64,000 nt of DNA from an uncultured Flavobacteriales bacterium. Its GTDB lineage: Bacteria > Bacteroidota > Bacteroidia > Flavobacteriales_G > Salibacteraceae. The translations under genes were made by a program, and so were the position numbers. Location: the NCBI GenBank assembly GCA_937121175.1, contig CAKZKD010000004.1, forward strand, positions 124,001-188,000, given 5' to 3'. This document shows positions 1-8,659 of this stretch, in pieces (position 1 is the first letter of the stretch; each line of letters opens with the position of its first letter). The notes beneath the pieces are model-generated. The model searched no databases. It saw only the letters and a program-made list of their open reading frames with translations, and was not told the origin of the DNA.

Positions 1-1293
1 AATCTTAGACTCAACAACAAATCCACTTGCATTTGCAGATGTTCCGTGGGTAATGCTGTCATAAATATTACCTGGAAGAACAACAAAACCTCCATTAGAT
101 AAATAAACGGTATCATTTGAAATGGTTAGCATCTGTAGTTCATTCGTTGAATCATTATCGTTGTTTGCCTCCATAGCTGGCAAAACAGCAAATCCACCAT
201 CCGATAAATATATTGTGTCGTTCGAAGCAGAAAGTGACTGAAATTCATTTGTTGAATCATTATCATTATTCACTGCCATCGCGGGCAAAATCGCAAAACC
301 TCCGTTGGATAAATAAATGGTATCATTTGAAGTGGATAACATCTGTATTTCATTTGTAGAATCATTATCGTTGTTCATTGTGGTCGCAGGAAGAACTGCA
401 AAACCTCCATTAGATAAATAAACGGTATCGTTTGAGATGGATAGCATTTGTAGTTCATTGGTAGAGTCATTATCATTATTAGCTACCATTGCTGGTAAAA
501 CTGCAAAACCACCGTCAGATAAATACATAGTATCATTTGAAATTGACAACAATTGTAATTCGTTTGTTGAATCGTTATCATTATTAGCTGCAACTACAGG
601 AAGAACTGCAAAACCACCATCTGATAAATAAATAGTGTCATTTGAAGAGGTTAATGATTGTAATTCGTTAGTAGAGTCATTGTCGTTATTAACTGACATT
701 GCTGGTAAAACAGCAAAACCACCATCTGAAAGAAACAATGTATCATTCGAAATAGACAGAATTTGCAACTCGTTTGAGGTTGAATTATCTCTATTCCAAT
801 TAGTTGTGTCTGTTGCAGTGATAGAATTAGCAACAGAACTGGTAAAAATTGGGTCGGATTCTGTAGTCCCTCCAGTTACGCTATCGGCAATTGCTGCTCG
901 TTGCGACATAAAAGCATAAGGCACAGATAATAGTTCTGAGGTTCCAGAAATTGTGTACGAAGTCCCGCCACCCGGGTCGGTTTCTGATTTAATAAAATAG
1001 GGTCCATTGTTCCAATCTACAGTCGTAATATTTCCAGAAATCACTGTACCAGTTCCAATTTCAATGGTGAGTAAACCATTTGCATTTGTGGTTGGTTGAA
1101 AAGTTTCAACGTAAACCGCTGTGCCCCCAACTGTTCCTTGAAGAATTGAAATTTGAAGCCCAACCGTTGTATTGATTAATAACTTATCTGCTCCGTCTCT
1201 GACAACAGATTGATAAGTCATTTTGTTGGGTGCTTGAGCAAAGGAGAAGAAAGTACTTAGAACTAGTCCAAGCGTTAAGTGTAGATATTTCAT
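1..1293 (-). CDS. Secreted tail-fibre-like repeat protein, 3' end outside the window
   Basis: The reading frame starts at ATG 1293 and stays open for 431 codons to the window edge, so the C-terminus is missing. The first ~20 residues form a Sec signal peptide (MKYLHLTLGLVLSTFFSFAQ). Residues ~20-150 match a very common Bacteroidota N-terminal module (motifs MTYQSVVRD, ISILQG, NGPYFIKSETDP, LLSVPYAF). A short spacer follows, then seven copies of a 35-residue repeat with the core NDNDSTNELQ...SNDTIYLSDGGFAVLPA. Such proteins often end in a chaperone-of-endosialidase or T9SS tail, but that part is not visible. The start lies 2 bp after the stop of the T9SS gene at 1296-1778, so the two are probably cotranscribed. 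Exact function is unknown; a cell-surface or secreted fibre is an inference. Confidence 0.85.
   Translation of the reverse strand, partial: MKYLHLTLGLVLSTFFSFAQAPNKMTYQSVVRDGADKLLINTTVGLQISILQGTVGGTAVYVETFQPTTNANGLLTIEIGTGTVISGNITTVDWNNGPYFIKSETDPGGGTSYTISGTSELLSVPYAFMSQRAAIADSVTGGTTESDPIFTSSVANSITATDTTNWNRDNSTSNELQILSISNDTLFLSDGGFAVLPAMSVNNDNDSTNELQSLTSSNDTIYLSDGGFAVLPVVAANNDNDSTNELQLLSISNDTMYLSDGGFAVLPAMVANNDNDSTNELQMLSISNDTVYLSNGGFAVLPATTMNNDNDSTNEIQMLSTSNDTIYLSNGGFAILPAMAVNNDNDSTNEFQSLSASNDTIYLSDGGFAVLPAMEANNDNDSTNELQMLTISNDTVYLSNGGFVVLPGNIYDSITHGTSANASGFVVESKI
85..800 (-). repeat. Seven tandem 105-bp coding repeats (35 residues each)
   Basis: The conserved CCNCCNTNNGAT word of each unit begins at 89, 194, 299, 404, 509, 614 and 719, an exact 105-bp period. 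Each unit encodes NDNDSTNE-x-Q, a variable LS/LT stretch, SNDT-x-YLS-x-GGF and LPA. Units differ mostly at third codon positions and at a few residues (D/N before GG, M/V after PA). This fits a tandem protein repeat under purifying selection, not recent slippage. The unit nearest the N-terminus is the most diverged (NSTSNELQ). Confidence 0.95.
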
Positions 1294-1295
1294 GA

Positions 1296-1778
1296 TTATT
1301 TAGTTTTTAAAATTTTAAAGGATTTAATTGTTGACTCATTACTCAAAACCATCAAATGATAAGTTCCTGCAGTTAATTCTTGCATTGGAATTTCAGTTGT
1401 GTTTGAGCTTATTTCTTCTTGGACAATCAGTTTACCCAAATTATCAGTCAACACAAACCGTATATTTTCATCAAACTGCTCAGAAAACTTGAGCCATAGG
1501 TTGTTCTGTGTTGGATTTGGGTAAGCTATTAGTTCGAGCGAAACTGTTTTATTATCTATTCCATCGATAATTTCAATATCGTAAACCTGTTGCACACCAT
1601 AGGTTGCTCTTCCTGCATCGGAAGAATCTGAGCTATAAACTGCTTGCCCAACAGTATAACTAACAGAACCACTGCTATGAATAACGGAGTTTCCAGTTGC
1701 CACAATATCACTTTGAGCGTATGTACCAGCATGTACGAGCAATATTAGAAGCGAGCTCAAGCTTAATTTTTTAATCAT
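1296..1778 (-). CDS. Small secreted protein with T9SS type A sorting domain
   Basis: This is a 160-residue protein with a signal peptide (MIKKLSLSSLLILLVHAGTYAQ). The mature N-terminal part carries the SYTVGQAVYS...GVQQVYDIEI motif seen in many short Bacteroidota secreted proteins. The last ~80 residues are a T9SS type A sorting domain: YPNPTQNNLWLKF, then LTDNLGKLIVQEEI, then LTAGTYHLMVL and a final basic KILKTK. Little of the protein is not targeting sequence, so its role cannot be told. A -7 box lies 23 bp upstream (1801-1808). It directly precedes the repeat protein at 1-1293 with a 2-bp gap, suggesting a two-gene secreted unit. Confidence 0.9.
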   Translation of the reverse strand: MIKKLSLSSLLILLVHAGTYAQSDIVATGNSVIHSSGSVSYTVGQAVYSSDSSDAGRATYGVQQVYDIEIIDGIDNKTVSLELIAYPNPTQNNLWLKFSEQFDENIRFVLTDNLGKLIVQEEISSNTTEIPMQELTAGTYHLMVLSNESTIKSFKILKTK

Positions 1779-1800
1779 AAGTAGTGATTTTATACATTTT

Positions 1801-1808
1801 CAAAATTA
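1801..1808 (-). promoter_or_regulatory. Putative Bacteroidota -7 box (TAATTTTG)
   Basis: The minus strand reads TAATTTTG, a full match to the Bacteroidota -7 consensus TAnnTTTG, 23 bp upstream of the ATG at 1778. No convincing TTTG -33 element is seen at the usual 17-21 bp spacing, so this is a moderate call. Confidence 0.45.
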
Positions 1809-1881
1809 CCAAAGAGTGGTCAGTTAGTCGAACGGAATTCGTTTTAATAAGTTTGGTTTCTTGTTAAAAAAAGAAACAAAA

Positions 1882-1909
1882 AAACCGAATCGATTTCTCA
1901 ATTCGGTTT
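1882..1909 (-). terminator. Rho-independent terminator of sucD
   Basis: A 9-bp perfect stem (AAACCGAAT / ATTCGGTTT, 10-nt loop) lies about 20 bp beyond the sucD stop. In the minus-strand direction the stem is followed by a run of T, as expected of an intrinsic terminator. On the plus strand it is followed by TCTAAAAAA, so it works best for sucD. Confidence 0.75.
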
Positions 1910-1929
1910 CTAAAAAATTCGTTTCTTAA

Positions 1930-2805
1930 TTAACCCTTAAGAGCCTCAACCAAGGTTGCTCCAATTTTGGCCGGAGATGCACTTACATGAATTCCACATT
2001 CGGCCATGATTTTCATTTTAGCTTCAGCTGTGTCTTCAGCGCCACCAATAATGGCACCAGCATGTCCCATTCGCTTACCAGCTGGAGCGGTTTGCCCAGC
2101 GATAAAACCAACAACTGGTTTTAGATTTCCAACTTCTTTGATATATCGAGCTGCTTGTGCTTCGTAGTTTCCCCCAATTTCTCCAATCATTACAATGGCA
2201 TCCGTTTCTGGGTCTTCCATCAACAGTTTAACAGCATCTTTCGTGGAAGTACCAATAATTGGATCTCCACCTATTCCTATAGCAGTAGAAATACCATACC
2301 CAGCTTTTACCACTTGATCTGCAGCTTCGTAAGTCAACGTTCCCGATTTAGAAACAATACCAACTTTGCCTTCTTTGAATACAAAACCTGGCATAATACC
2401 AACCTTAGCACCGCCTGGAGTGATTACACCAGGGCAATTTGGGCCAATTAACGTACAGTCGTAATCCTTCAGATACTCTTTTACGCCAACCATATCGGCA
2501 ACAGGAATACCTTCCGTAATACAAACGATTACCTTAATTCCACCGTTCGCAGCTTCCATTATTGCATCAGCCGCAAAAGCTGGTGGTACAAAAATTATAG
2601 AAACATCAGCACCTGTTTGATTTACTGCGTCTTCTACTGTATTAAAAACGGGTCTATCTAAATGACTTTGACCACCTTTTCCTGGTGTAACGCCGCCAAC
2701 TACGTTTGTTCCATATTCAATCATTTGTCCTGCATGAAAAGTTCCCTCTCCACCGGTAAAACCTTGAACAATTATCTTCGAATCTTTATTTACAAGTACG
2801 CTCAT
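1930..2805 (-). CDS. sucD: Succinyl-CoA synthetase (ADP/GDP-forming), alpha subunit
   Basis: SucD pairs with SucC to interconvert succinyl-CoA and succinate with nucleoside triphosphate formation in the cytoplasmic TCA cycle. The 290-residue protein has the CoA-binding N-terminal Rossmann domain ([24 protein letters not shown]), the GPNCPG motif at 121-126, and the active-site histidine in [10 protein letters not shown] (His-248). The frame is open further upstream to a TTG at 2838, but a TACTTTTG -7 box covers that position. The ATG at 2805, which gives the usual [10 protein letters not shown] start, is therefore the better start. sucC is not in the window. A clear terminator follows, so sucD appears to be a single-gene unit. 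Confidence 0.97.
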   Translation of the reverse strand: MSVLVNKDSKIIVQGFTGGEGTFHAGQMIEYGTNVVGGVTPGKGGQSHLDRPVFNTVEDAVNQTGADVSIIFVPPAFAADAIMEAANGGIKVIVCITEGIPVADMVGVKEYLKDYDCTLIGPNCPGVITPGGAKVGIMPGFVFKEGKVGIVSKSGTLTYEAADQVVKAGYGISTAIGIGGDPIIGTSTKDAVKLLMEDPETDAIVMIGEIGGNYEAQAARYIKEVGNLKPVVGFIAGQTAPAGKRMGHAGAIIGGAEDTAEAKMKIMAECGIHVSASPAKIGATLVEALKG

Positions 2806-2835
2806 CCTATCTATTCTTTCTTGTTTATGGGTGGC

Positions 2836-2843
2836 CAAAAGTA
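2836..2843 (-). promoter_or_regulatory. Putative sucD -7 box (TACTTTTG)
   Basis: The minus strand reads TACTTTTG, a full TAnnTTTG match 31 bp upstream of the sucD ATG at 2805. Transcription would begin near 2829, downstream of the TTG at 2838, which rules out that codon as the start. No strong -33 element is visible. Confidence 0.5.
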
Positions 2844-2882
2844 AGTTAATCGGTTCTTTTGACTAAGCCCATTTTGCATTAA

Positions 2883-3647
2883 TTAATCTTCAATTTCTAC
2901 AATTACAGGACAGTGGTCCGAACCTTCGATATGAGTCCAAATATCAGCCTGATTAACTTTAGGCATTAAGCGTTCTGAAACAAGAAAGTAATCAAGTCGC
3001 CATCCAATGTTCTTTGCTCTAGCACCTCCGCGCATACTCCACCAACTGTATTTTACTTCATCGGGGTGCAAGGCTCTGAAGGTATCAACAAACCCACTTT
3101 TTGTAAAATTGTCCATACCATCAATTTCCCTTTGCGTGTAACCTGGTGACTTGTCATAATTAGCCACTGGCCGTGCAATATCTATCTCCTTATGACAAAC
3201 ATTAAAATCACCGCAAAGCACAACAGGTTTCTTTTTCTCCAAACCTTTCATAACTTTTAAAAGTTCCTTATCCCAATCCACGCGTTCATCTAGACGCGCT
3301 AAACCTGCCTTGGAATTTGGAACATAGGTAGTACCTACAAAGTAATTTTCGAACTCTGCAAAAATCAATCTTCCCTCTCCATCATGGGTTGAGTGATTCA
3401 AATCTTTTATAATATCTAAAGGCTTTTCTTTTGACAAAATCGCAGTTCCAGAATACCCTTTCTTTATAGCAGAGTTCGAAACTAAATGATACCCCTTCAA
3501 CTCTTCCAACGCTTCTTTTACTTGGTCGTCTTGCGCTTTAGTTTCCTGCAAACAAATTATATCGGCAGACATATCCATCACTTTTTCAACGAAACCTTTT
3601 TTCACTCCAGCTCTAATTCCATTTACGTTCCAAGAAACTAATTTCAT
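2883..3647 (-). CDS. xth: Exodeoxyribonuclease III / AP endonuclease
   Basis: The 254-residue enzyme belongs to the ExoIII/APE1 family of Mg-dependent phosphodiesterases that cut DNA at abasic sites in base-excision repair and trim 3' ends. Visible family motifs are SWNVNGIRAG near the N-terminus, LQETK with the metal-binding Glu-35, CGDFNV with Asp-147 and Asn-149, SWWSMRGGARAKNIGWRLDY, and the catalytic GSDHCPV with Asp-244 and His-245. Length is normal for the bacterial family. It starts at ATG 3647, 9 bp after the HupE-like gene, so it is probably the last gene of a ppiC-hupE-xth transcript. The symbol xth is the usual Bacteroidota choice (exoA in some annotations). Confidence 0.95.
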   Translation of the reverse strand: MKLVSWNVNGIRAGVKKGFVEKVMDMSADIICLQETKAQDDQVKEALEELKGYHLVSNSAIKKGYSGTAILSKEKPLDIIKDLNHSTHDGEGRLIFAEFENYFVGTTYVPNSKAGLARLDERVDWDKELLKVMKGLEKKKPVVLCGDFNVCHKEIDIARPVANYDKSPGYTQREIDGMDNFTKSGFVDTFRALHPDEVKYSWWSMRGGARAKNIGWRLDYFLVSERLMPKVNQADIWTHIEGSDHCPVIVEIED

Positions 3648-3656
3648 ATTCTTTTT

Positions 3657-4616
3657 TTATATTGTGTTAGACAAAATAGCGGTTCGTTCAATGAACCAAA
3701 AGACAGCCACGCCGCCGATAGCCATAGAAATAGGGTTAACCAATTTCTCTTTTGATAAATAAGGTTTTATTAATTTGAATACGAATAACAAAACTCCAAT
3801 GAATAACAATTGCCCTATTTCTACGCCTAAGTTAAAGGAAAAAAGCGCTTTCCATTGTTCGGTTGCCGGTAGTCCTAATTCTAAAAGAACACTAGCGAAT
3901 CCAAAACCATGTAACAGTCCGAAAACAAACACAATTCCGGCCGTTTTAATAGGAGATACGTTTTTGTTTTTTCGCATTTCGAGCGCCAATAAAACAATAG
4001 ATCCAGCAATCATTCCCTCAACCCAAATTCCTGACAAACCAATGAAACCAGGCGTTAACCAACCGAGAACCGAGGCAGATAGTGTAATGCTATGCGCTAA
4101 GGTAAAGGAGGTTATCATCCACAAAATTGCATTGGGTTTAACCAAAAAAAGCAGTGCTAGAATAAACAGTAAATGATCGAACCCAATGACTATATGCTCA
4201 ATTCCCAACATCAAGTAACTTGGTTTTAAGTTCTCATTTTCGGGCATGAGCTTTAGGTTATTTGAAACCAAAATAGATGCTGTTCTTTCAATAAATTGAA
4301 CCGATGACTGGTTAGATAAAACTTCCACTGAGGTGGGGGCTCCATTGTCAATCGTAATTTCAATCGGTAAGTTTTTAACCGGCCATTCTCCTTCAAAAAG
4401 TTGCATCTGTCCGAATTGACTTCTGATTAATGGTAAACTACTATCCCTCATTTCTATAATCGAATTTGACCCTACAGCCATGCCCTTGGCTTGAACAAAC
4501 ACAACCGAATCTGTAAACCTTAGCTGTAATTTATTAGTAATAAGATTATGCGCACTTGAGCTAATTGCATGTGAGATAAATACAATAAAAAGAAGAGTAG
4601 CCTTTTGGTTTTTCAT
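3657..4616 (-). CDS. HupE/UreJ-like multi-pass membrane protein
   Basis: The 319-residue protein has an N-terminal signal or membrane segment, then a soluble ~110-residue extracytoplasmic part. The C-terminal half has about six membrane segments and carries the family hallmark GIEHIVIGFDHLLFILALLFL (given here as GIEHIVIGFDH and LLFILALL) plus LLHGFGFASVLLELGLP. HupE/UreJ members have been linked to nickel or cobalt handling, but the soluble domain marks this as the HupE/UreJ_2-type group, whose substrate is unsettled. The start codon overlaps the stop of the upstream PPIase by one base (TAATG), implying translational coupling. The pair may act together at the membrane; that is an inference. 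Confidence 0.85.
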   Translation of the reverse strand: MKNQKATLLFIVFISHAISSSAHNLITNKLQLRFTDSVVFVQAKGMAVGSNSIIEMRDSSLPLIRSQFGQMQLFEGEWPVKNLPIEITIDNGAPTSVEVLSNQSSVQFIERTASILVSNNLKLMPENENLKPSYLMLGIEHIVIGFDHLLFILALLFLVKPNAILWMITSFTLAHSITLSASVLGWLTPGFIGLSGIWVEGMIAGSIVLLALEMRKNKNVSPIKTAGIVFVFGLLHGFGFASVLLELGLPATEQWKALFSFNLGVEIGQLLFIGVLLFVFKLIKPYLSKEKLVNPISMAIGGVAVFWFIERTAILSNTI

Positions 4617-5401
4617 TAATAATTCCGAATCACTTTCACCTCGTTTTTCATCACTTCCAAAACAGAATCGCGATAAGACAGCAAGATTTGTTGCCGATAG
4701 TTCTTGAGTGCTTCTACCCTTACCTCATTCAACTTAGCCAATCTAGCGGGGATGACCTCATCAACAACTACCACATGGATTCCGTGTTTGGACTGGATTA
4801 TGCCGCGCCAACCTGCCGTGCAATTCAGCAAACTGTCCAAAAACAACTGTCCAAAGTCATTCGATATTTTTGTGTAGGTTCTTAAATGCTGTACTTCGTT
4901 TAATGCAGGGGATTCGCTTCCTTCAATAGTTGTGCTCTTTGAATCGAACAGCATTTTTTGGGCAAACATTATGTCCTCTCCAAAAAAATACTGTCGAAAA
5001 CTCAATGTCGCTAGTTTAGTATATTCATTTGGAGAATTTTGTAAAAATGTTTCTAAAATCTCGTCACCTGGATCATTCAATTTTGCATCACTATATATAA
5101 ACTGATTGGCAGTTTCGGCCAATGCTTCTTTTACCAAATCATTATTTACTTCAAGTTCATTTGCTAATGCAAAATGGTATAGCAACTCTTGCTCAATTTT
5201 TTGCTGGATGGCATTTTCAATTACCTCGTTACTAGGGCTATCTATTCCTAATGCAATTAGCTCCGCTTTTATGTGGCCTACTACTTCTTTGTTTATTTCA
5301 ATTACTTGCTCATTTGATCTTGATGTAAGTTGTTGTATTCCAAACAAAATAACACCTATCAGCACGAATTGAAAAAGTGGATTTCTGAAAACTGAATTCA
5401 T
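4616..5401 (-). CDS. Membrane-anchored parvulin-type peptidyl-prolyl isomerase
   Basis: This is a 261-residue protein with one N-terminal membrane anchor (FQFVLIGVILFGIQQL) and the rest probably periplasmic. The middle region resembles SurA/PpiC N-terminal helices (IENAIQQKIEQELLYHFALANELEV). The C-terminal part has a reduced parvulin core (DFGQLFLDSL, GWRGIIQSKHGIHVVVVDEVIPA). Such proteins help fold exported proteins. It is the first gene of a likely ppiC-hupE-xth unit, with a TACCTTTG box 16 bp upstream. Tight coupling to the HupE-like gene suggests a shared job, perhaps folding or insertion of that protein or its partner. Catalytic activity cannot be confirmed by reading alone. Confidence 0.8.
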   Translation of the reverse strand: MNSVFRNPLFQFVLIGVILFGIQQLTSRSNEQVIEINKEVVGHIKAELIALGIDSPSNEVIENAIQQKIEQELLYHFALANELEVNNDLVKEALAETANQFIYSDAKLNDPGDEILETFLQNSPNEYTKLATLSFRQYFFGEDIMFAQKMLFDSKSTTIEGSESPALNEVQHLRTYTKISNDFGQLFLDSLLNCTAGWRGIIQSKHGIHVVVVDEVIPARLAKLNEVRVEALKNYRQQILLSYRDSVLEVMKNEVKVIRNY

Positions 5402-5416
5402 TTATTGAGCTTTTTT

Positions 5417-5424
5417 CAAAGGTA
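5417..5424 (-). promoter_or_regulatory. Putative -7 box (TACCTTTG) of the ppiC-hupE-xth unit
   Basis: The minus strand reads TACCTTTG, a full TAnnTTTG match 16 bp upstream of the ATG at 5401, giving a very short leader. The -33 region is weak. It lies in the 137-bp divergent gap between the PPIase gene and the plus-strand pseudogene. Confidence 0.45.
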
Positions 5425-5538
5425 ATCTATCTAAATAAGGTCTTCCTTCGATATTTTCTATTACTATATTTAATTTAATCAATTATGTATTTCAACTATT
5501 ACGATAGTTTAGTATTGGAAACTAAAATTTCACAAATT

Positions 5539-6978
5539 ATGAATCACTTGCGTTTAACGTTGGTAATAATCTTAACACTGATATTTTCGGAATGCTTAAG
5601 CCAGACAGAAACGTATTCCTATAAACCACATAAAAAGAAATCTTGGATTCCTAAGTACTCATTTTTAACACCTGTTCACGAAGATGAAGTTATGCTGCAA
5701 AACCATGTTGTAAATGCTACATTCTTATTGGATAATAAAATGAATCTTAAATGGAAAACTTCTATTGAGAATCATGATTTGATTGCACCAATTAAAAAGG
5801 ACACTTTGTTTAGAATTCATAAGACTTTATTGAATCAAAATATTCATATAATAGGTTCGAATAGGGTCCCAAACCCGAATAGAATTGATGATTATATGGA
5901 TATTTTAACTGCCTACAAGCTCGATATTTCTACGGGTGAGATAACGCCTAAAATAATAATGGATACCGCCAACACTTCTTAAGCTGATTTTATCGCATCT
6001 GAGCATAAAAAATCGCTTCTAGCTTTGGGAATTCGAGAAGTACACAATCATCGCAGTGCACAACGGTATCGAGATACTACTAATGTGACGGTGATTGATG
6101 ATTCTTTGAACATCCTTCAAAATTTTGATATTCCTTATTCAAAAAATAACGCTTCTGAGTCAATAAATTTATTTGATAACGGAAGTATAGCCTACACTCT
6201 AGTGGAACAAAACGTGGCAAAAATATTCCTATCAAATTCAAATGAACTCACCGAATTTTTTACAATCCCCTTAAACACAAAAGAGTTCAACAAGATTGAA
6301 TTTCGGCATTTTGCTAGAAACAATAACTTTATTGGAGTAAGTGAAAATCTCTCGAAGAAATTGAATGAAATAGAGTTCGAAATAATAAGTAAACCAGTTG
6401 ATGGAATAGGAGATTCAACAAAATTCTCTTACTTATTGCATAAGACCAAACTAAAAGCCTTATACCGCCAAAGTAACAATCTAAAACTTCCTAAAAAATG
6501 GCATCGATTCAAGAACTACAAAGTTATAGATGTTCAATTCGATTTAGATGATAATATGCTAATTTCAATTATTAAATACAAATCGTACTTCGCAAATACA
6601 GCTGGAGAGTTGAATAGTGCTGGGGACATTATTTTACTGTCAGTCAACAAAACGGGCAATTTGAATTGGAGTACTATAATACCTATAAAGTATAAACATT
6701 CAGTGTTTCCCTTTAAGTCTATTAGTTATATTTCAGACTCAACCATGACAGTTACCTATGCAGAAAATATTTCTCCGCTAAGTTTAAGTTGTGTTTATTC
6801 CACCATCGACTTATCAAGCGGCAAGGTTAAGTCACGCATAAACACAGGTGTAAAAATGGTCTATTATATAGCTAACCCATACCATCTGGGAGTTCCTTTT
6901 GTTTTCACTAAAAACGGTTCAATAGTAGTGAAAGGGGTAAAGAATAGAAAATGGATTGTAGAAAAATACAACCTATAA
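5539..6978 (+). pseudogene. Secreted protein of unknown function, interrupted by in-frame TAA
   Basis: From ATG 5539 the frame encodes a signal peptide (MNHLRLTLVIILTLIFSECLSQ) and runs to a TAA at 5980-5982. The same frame then stays open to 6978, and its only early start is a TTG. The two parts align end to end with the intact neighbour at 7152-8657 (TAYKLDISTGEI vs TAYTLDAGTGKI; SLLALGIREV vs SFLAIGMREL; WIVEKYNL vs FCLEKYTP). The stop faces a Phe in a gapless stretch, so a single T-to-A change from TTA (Leu) would explain it. Full length would be about 479 residues. No T9SS tail or known domain is recognised. An ATG at 5485 is also in frame but would put 18 residues before the signal peptide. 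A sequencing error is possible. Confidence 0.8.
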
Positions 6979-7111
6979 AACTATTACCCTTGGTGAAGAA
7001 ATCGTTGCGTAATTCTAAATTGAGGTCTCACATTAAAGCAAGTCAAATTAAGCAAACTCAAAAATTATCACGGAAGAAAAACTGCGTTGATTTTTAAACC
7101 AATTAAGGTAA

Positions 7112-7140
7112 TTTGGTTTAAAGGCAATCCCATATTTTTG
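7112..7140 (+). promoter_or_regulatory. Putative promoter, TTTG -33 and TATTTTTG -7
   Basis: TTTG at 7112-7115 and TATTTTTG at 7133-7140 are separated by 17 bp, close to the Bacteroidota sigma-factor consensus. The predicted transcript start is about 5 bp from the ATG at 7152, so the message would be nearly leaderless or translation may begin further down. It should drive the secreted paralog and mnmE. Confidence 0.5.
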
Positions 7141-7151
7141 TATGCTAAATA

Positions 7152-8657
7152 ATGATTACAGACTTTCAAATAATTACGCCCATCAAACAAATTTTGGCCA
7201 ATTTTCTTATTAATTCAGAATTGAAAAAAATTCCATTCAACAGGGTTCTTACCTTGTTATTGACATTTCTAATTGGCTTTACTGGGCTAGATACTAACGC
7301 CCAACCAAAAAGTTATAAGCTCAACTCTTCCGACGCATTAAACGTCTTTACAAATACTCGTTTTGATTCGTTTGATTCCAACAAGCTTATTCTAATAAAC
7401 CCAACCCAACGAAAGATAGCATTACTAAATGGGAAACTTGAAAAACTATGGACATGTGAAATTACAGATACAACAACATCCAATTCCAAACCTCATAGTA
7501 ACAAAATTGAGATTCATGGTTACACCACTACAAAAAATACAGTAGTAGTTTATGCATCCATTAGGACGAAACGAGAAAATAATTCAACTGAATACCAAGA
7601 TTTATTTACTGCCTATACGCTCGATGCTGGAACGGGTAAAATCATAATGATAAAACATCTTGACACAGTAAATTCCTCATTTGGGCGATACTATAATTCA
7701 GAAAATAAAACCTCATTTTTAGCAATAGGAATGCGAGAACTCTATTACCAAGAAAATGAAATGAATCATAAAGACTCTTCGATTGTCAAATCCTACAATA
7801 ATTTGTCGGAACGATTAGACAGTTTTGCAATTGCCATTCCTAGAAAAACCTTGTATTCACAAACCCAAAATTTTGAAAATGGAGTATTCACTTTCTTCAA
7901 AAAGGAAGATAGTTCCATGGTATATCATATTGCACAGAATGGAAAAATTGATTTTTTTTTTACTAGCCTGAAACCTAATAAAGAATTAAGCAACCTCAGA
8001 CATACCCAATTTAAACAAGATAGCCTTCTTATATCTTGTATGTCGGCATACGACAGAGAAAATAAAATCTTTGCGGTATCGATTTCCGGCGGAAACTCAG
8101 AGACCACAGCGCAATTGCCATCCGTATCTTTTAACTTTAAAAAAGACCTTATAGAAAAAACGTACAATTCTCTATCAAACGAAACAGCAAATAAAATAAG
8201 GTCAACTTGGTCTCTGCGAGTAGTTTCTGCCACTTTGGACGAAGAGGGGAATTATATTCTAGGTATTTGTAAAAAGGAACTAGATCCGCAATATCAGGTT
8301 GCAGAAATTCCCAGTTCAGATGTTTTGTTTATTTCAATTAATAGGGATGGGAATGTAAATTGGAGCAATGTACTGAGCATGGATTATGGTTGGGTAAAAT
8401 ATCCTCTTAAAATGAGAACCAAATTAGGATTAGATGGTAGGCTCAGAATTATTTTTACTGAGAGAACAAAGGGTTATGGTTCTAGGTTAAAATACACATA
8501 CCTATCAACAGCTACAGGACAGCTAGAAGAGAAAAAAATTCCGAATCCGAAATTAATTTTCGACCATAGAGCCGAATATGTTCTAATGAAAGACAATTCT
8601 ATTATTGTTCGTGGTAGTACGTTGAAAGGGTTTTGTCTAGAAAAATACACTCCCTAA
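7152..8657 (+). CDS. Secreted protein of unknown function, intact paralog
   Basis: The 501-residue protein is the intact relative of the broken gene at 5539-6978. From ATG 7152 the hydrophobic stretch begins only at about residue 30. A TTG at 7221 would give a textbook signal peptide (start KKIPFNRVLTLLLTFLIGF, cleavage after DTNA), and the promoter at 7112-7140 leaves almost no leader for the ATG, so the TTG start is a real alternative. The rest is beta-rich with recurring blocks such as LDEEGNYILGI, INRDGNVNWSNVLS and LKMRTKLGLDGRLRIIFTE, suggestive of a propeller-like fold. No catalytic motif or T9SS sorting tail is seen. It ends 2 bp before mnmE and is probably cotranscribed with it. Confidence 0.75.
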   Translation: MITDFQIITPIKQILANFLINSELKKIPFNRVLTLLLTFLIGFTGLDTNAQPKSYKLNSSDALNVFTNTRFDSFDSNKLILINPTQRKIALLNGKLEKLWTCEITDTTTSNSKPHSNKIEIHGYTTTKNTVVVYASIRTKRENNSTEYQDLFTAYTLDAGTGKIIMIKHLDTVNSSFGRYYNSENKTSFLAIGMRELYYQENEMNHKDSSIVKSYNNLSERLDSFAIAIPRKTLYSQTQNFENGVFTFFKKEDSSMVYHIAQNGKIDFFFTSLKPNKELSNLRHTQFKQDSLLISCMSAYDRENKIFAVSISGGNSETTAQLPSVSFNFKKDLIEKTYNSLSNETANKIRSTWSLRVVSATLDEEGNYILGICKKELDPQYQVAEIPSSDVLFISINRDGNVNWSNVLSMDYGWVKYPLKMRTKLGLDGRLRIIFTERTKGYGSRLKYTYLSTATGQLEEKKIPNPKLIFDHRAEYVLMKDNSIIVRGSTLKGFCLEKYTP

Positions 8658-8659
8658 AT

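Noticed and set aside
85..800. Possible CRISPR array
   Set aside because: The 105-bp units are contiguous coding repeats without unique spacers.
437..919. Two plus-strand open frames rich in SFVESLSLLA-type repeats
   Set aside because: They are antisense shadows of the 105-bp repeat array; the minus-strand frame has the signal peptide and a known module.
1..1293. Prophage, because the protein resembles tail-fibre proteins
   Set aside because: No other phage gene is nearby; this module is widespread in ordinary Bacteroidota secreted proteins.
2806..2838. Longer sucD starting at TTG 2838
   Set aside because: A -7 promoter box overlaps the TTG and the ATG at 2805 gives the normal family N-terminus.
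3775..4176. Plus-strand 133-residue open frame
   Set aside because: Antisense to the HupE-like membrane protein; no signal, no recognisable family.
5980..5982. Programmed recoding of the TAA (selenocysteine or pyrrolysine)
   Set aside because: TAA is not the codon for either, and no recoding element was seen; a nonsense change is simpler.
6025..6978. Independent gene starting at TTG 6025
   Set aside because: It has no signal peptide and aligns with the C-terminal two thirds of the paralog, in frame with the upstream part.
7096..7119. Hairpin AAACCAA / TTGGTTT as a terminator of the broken gene
   Set aside because: No T tract follows and the right arm overlaps the -33 element of the next promoter.
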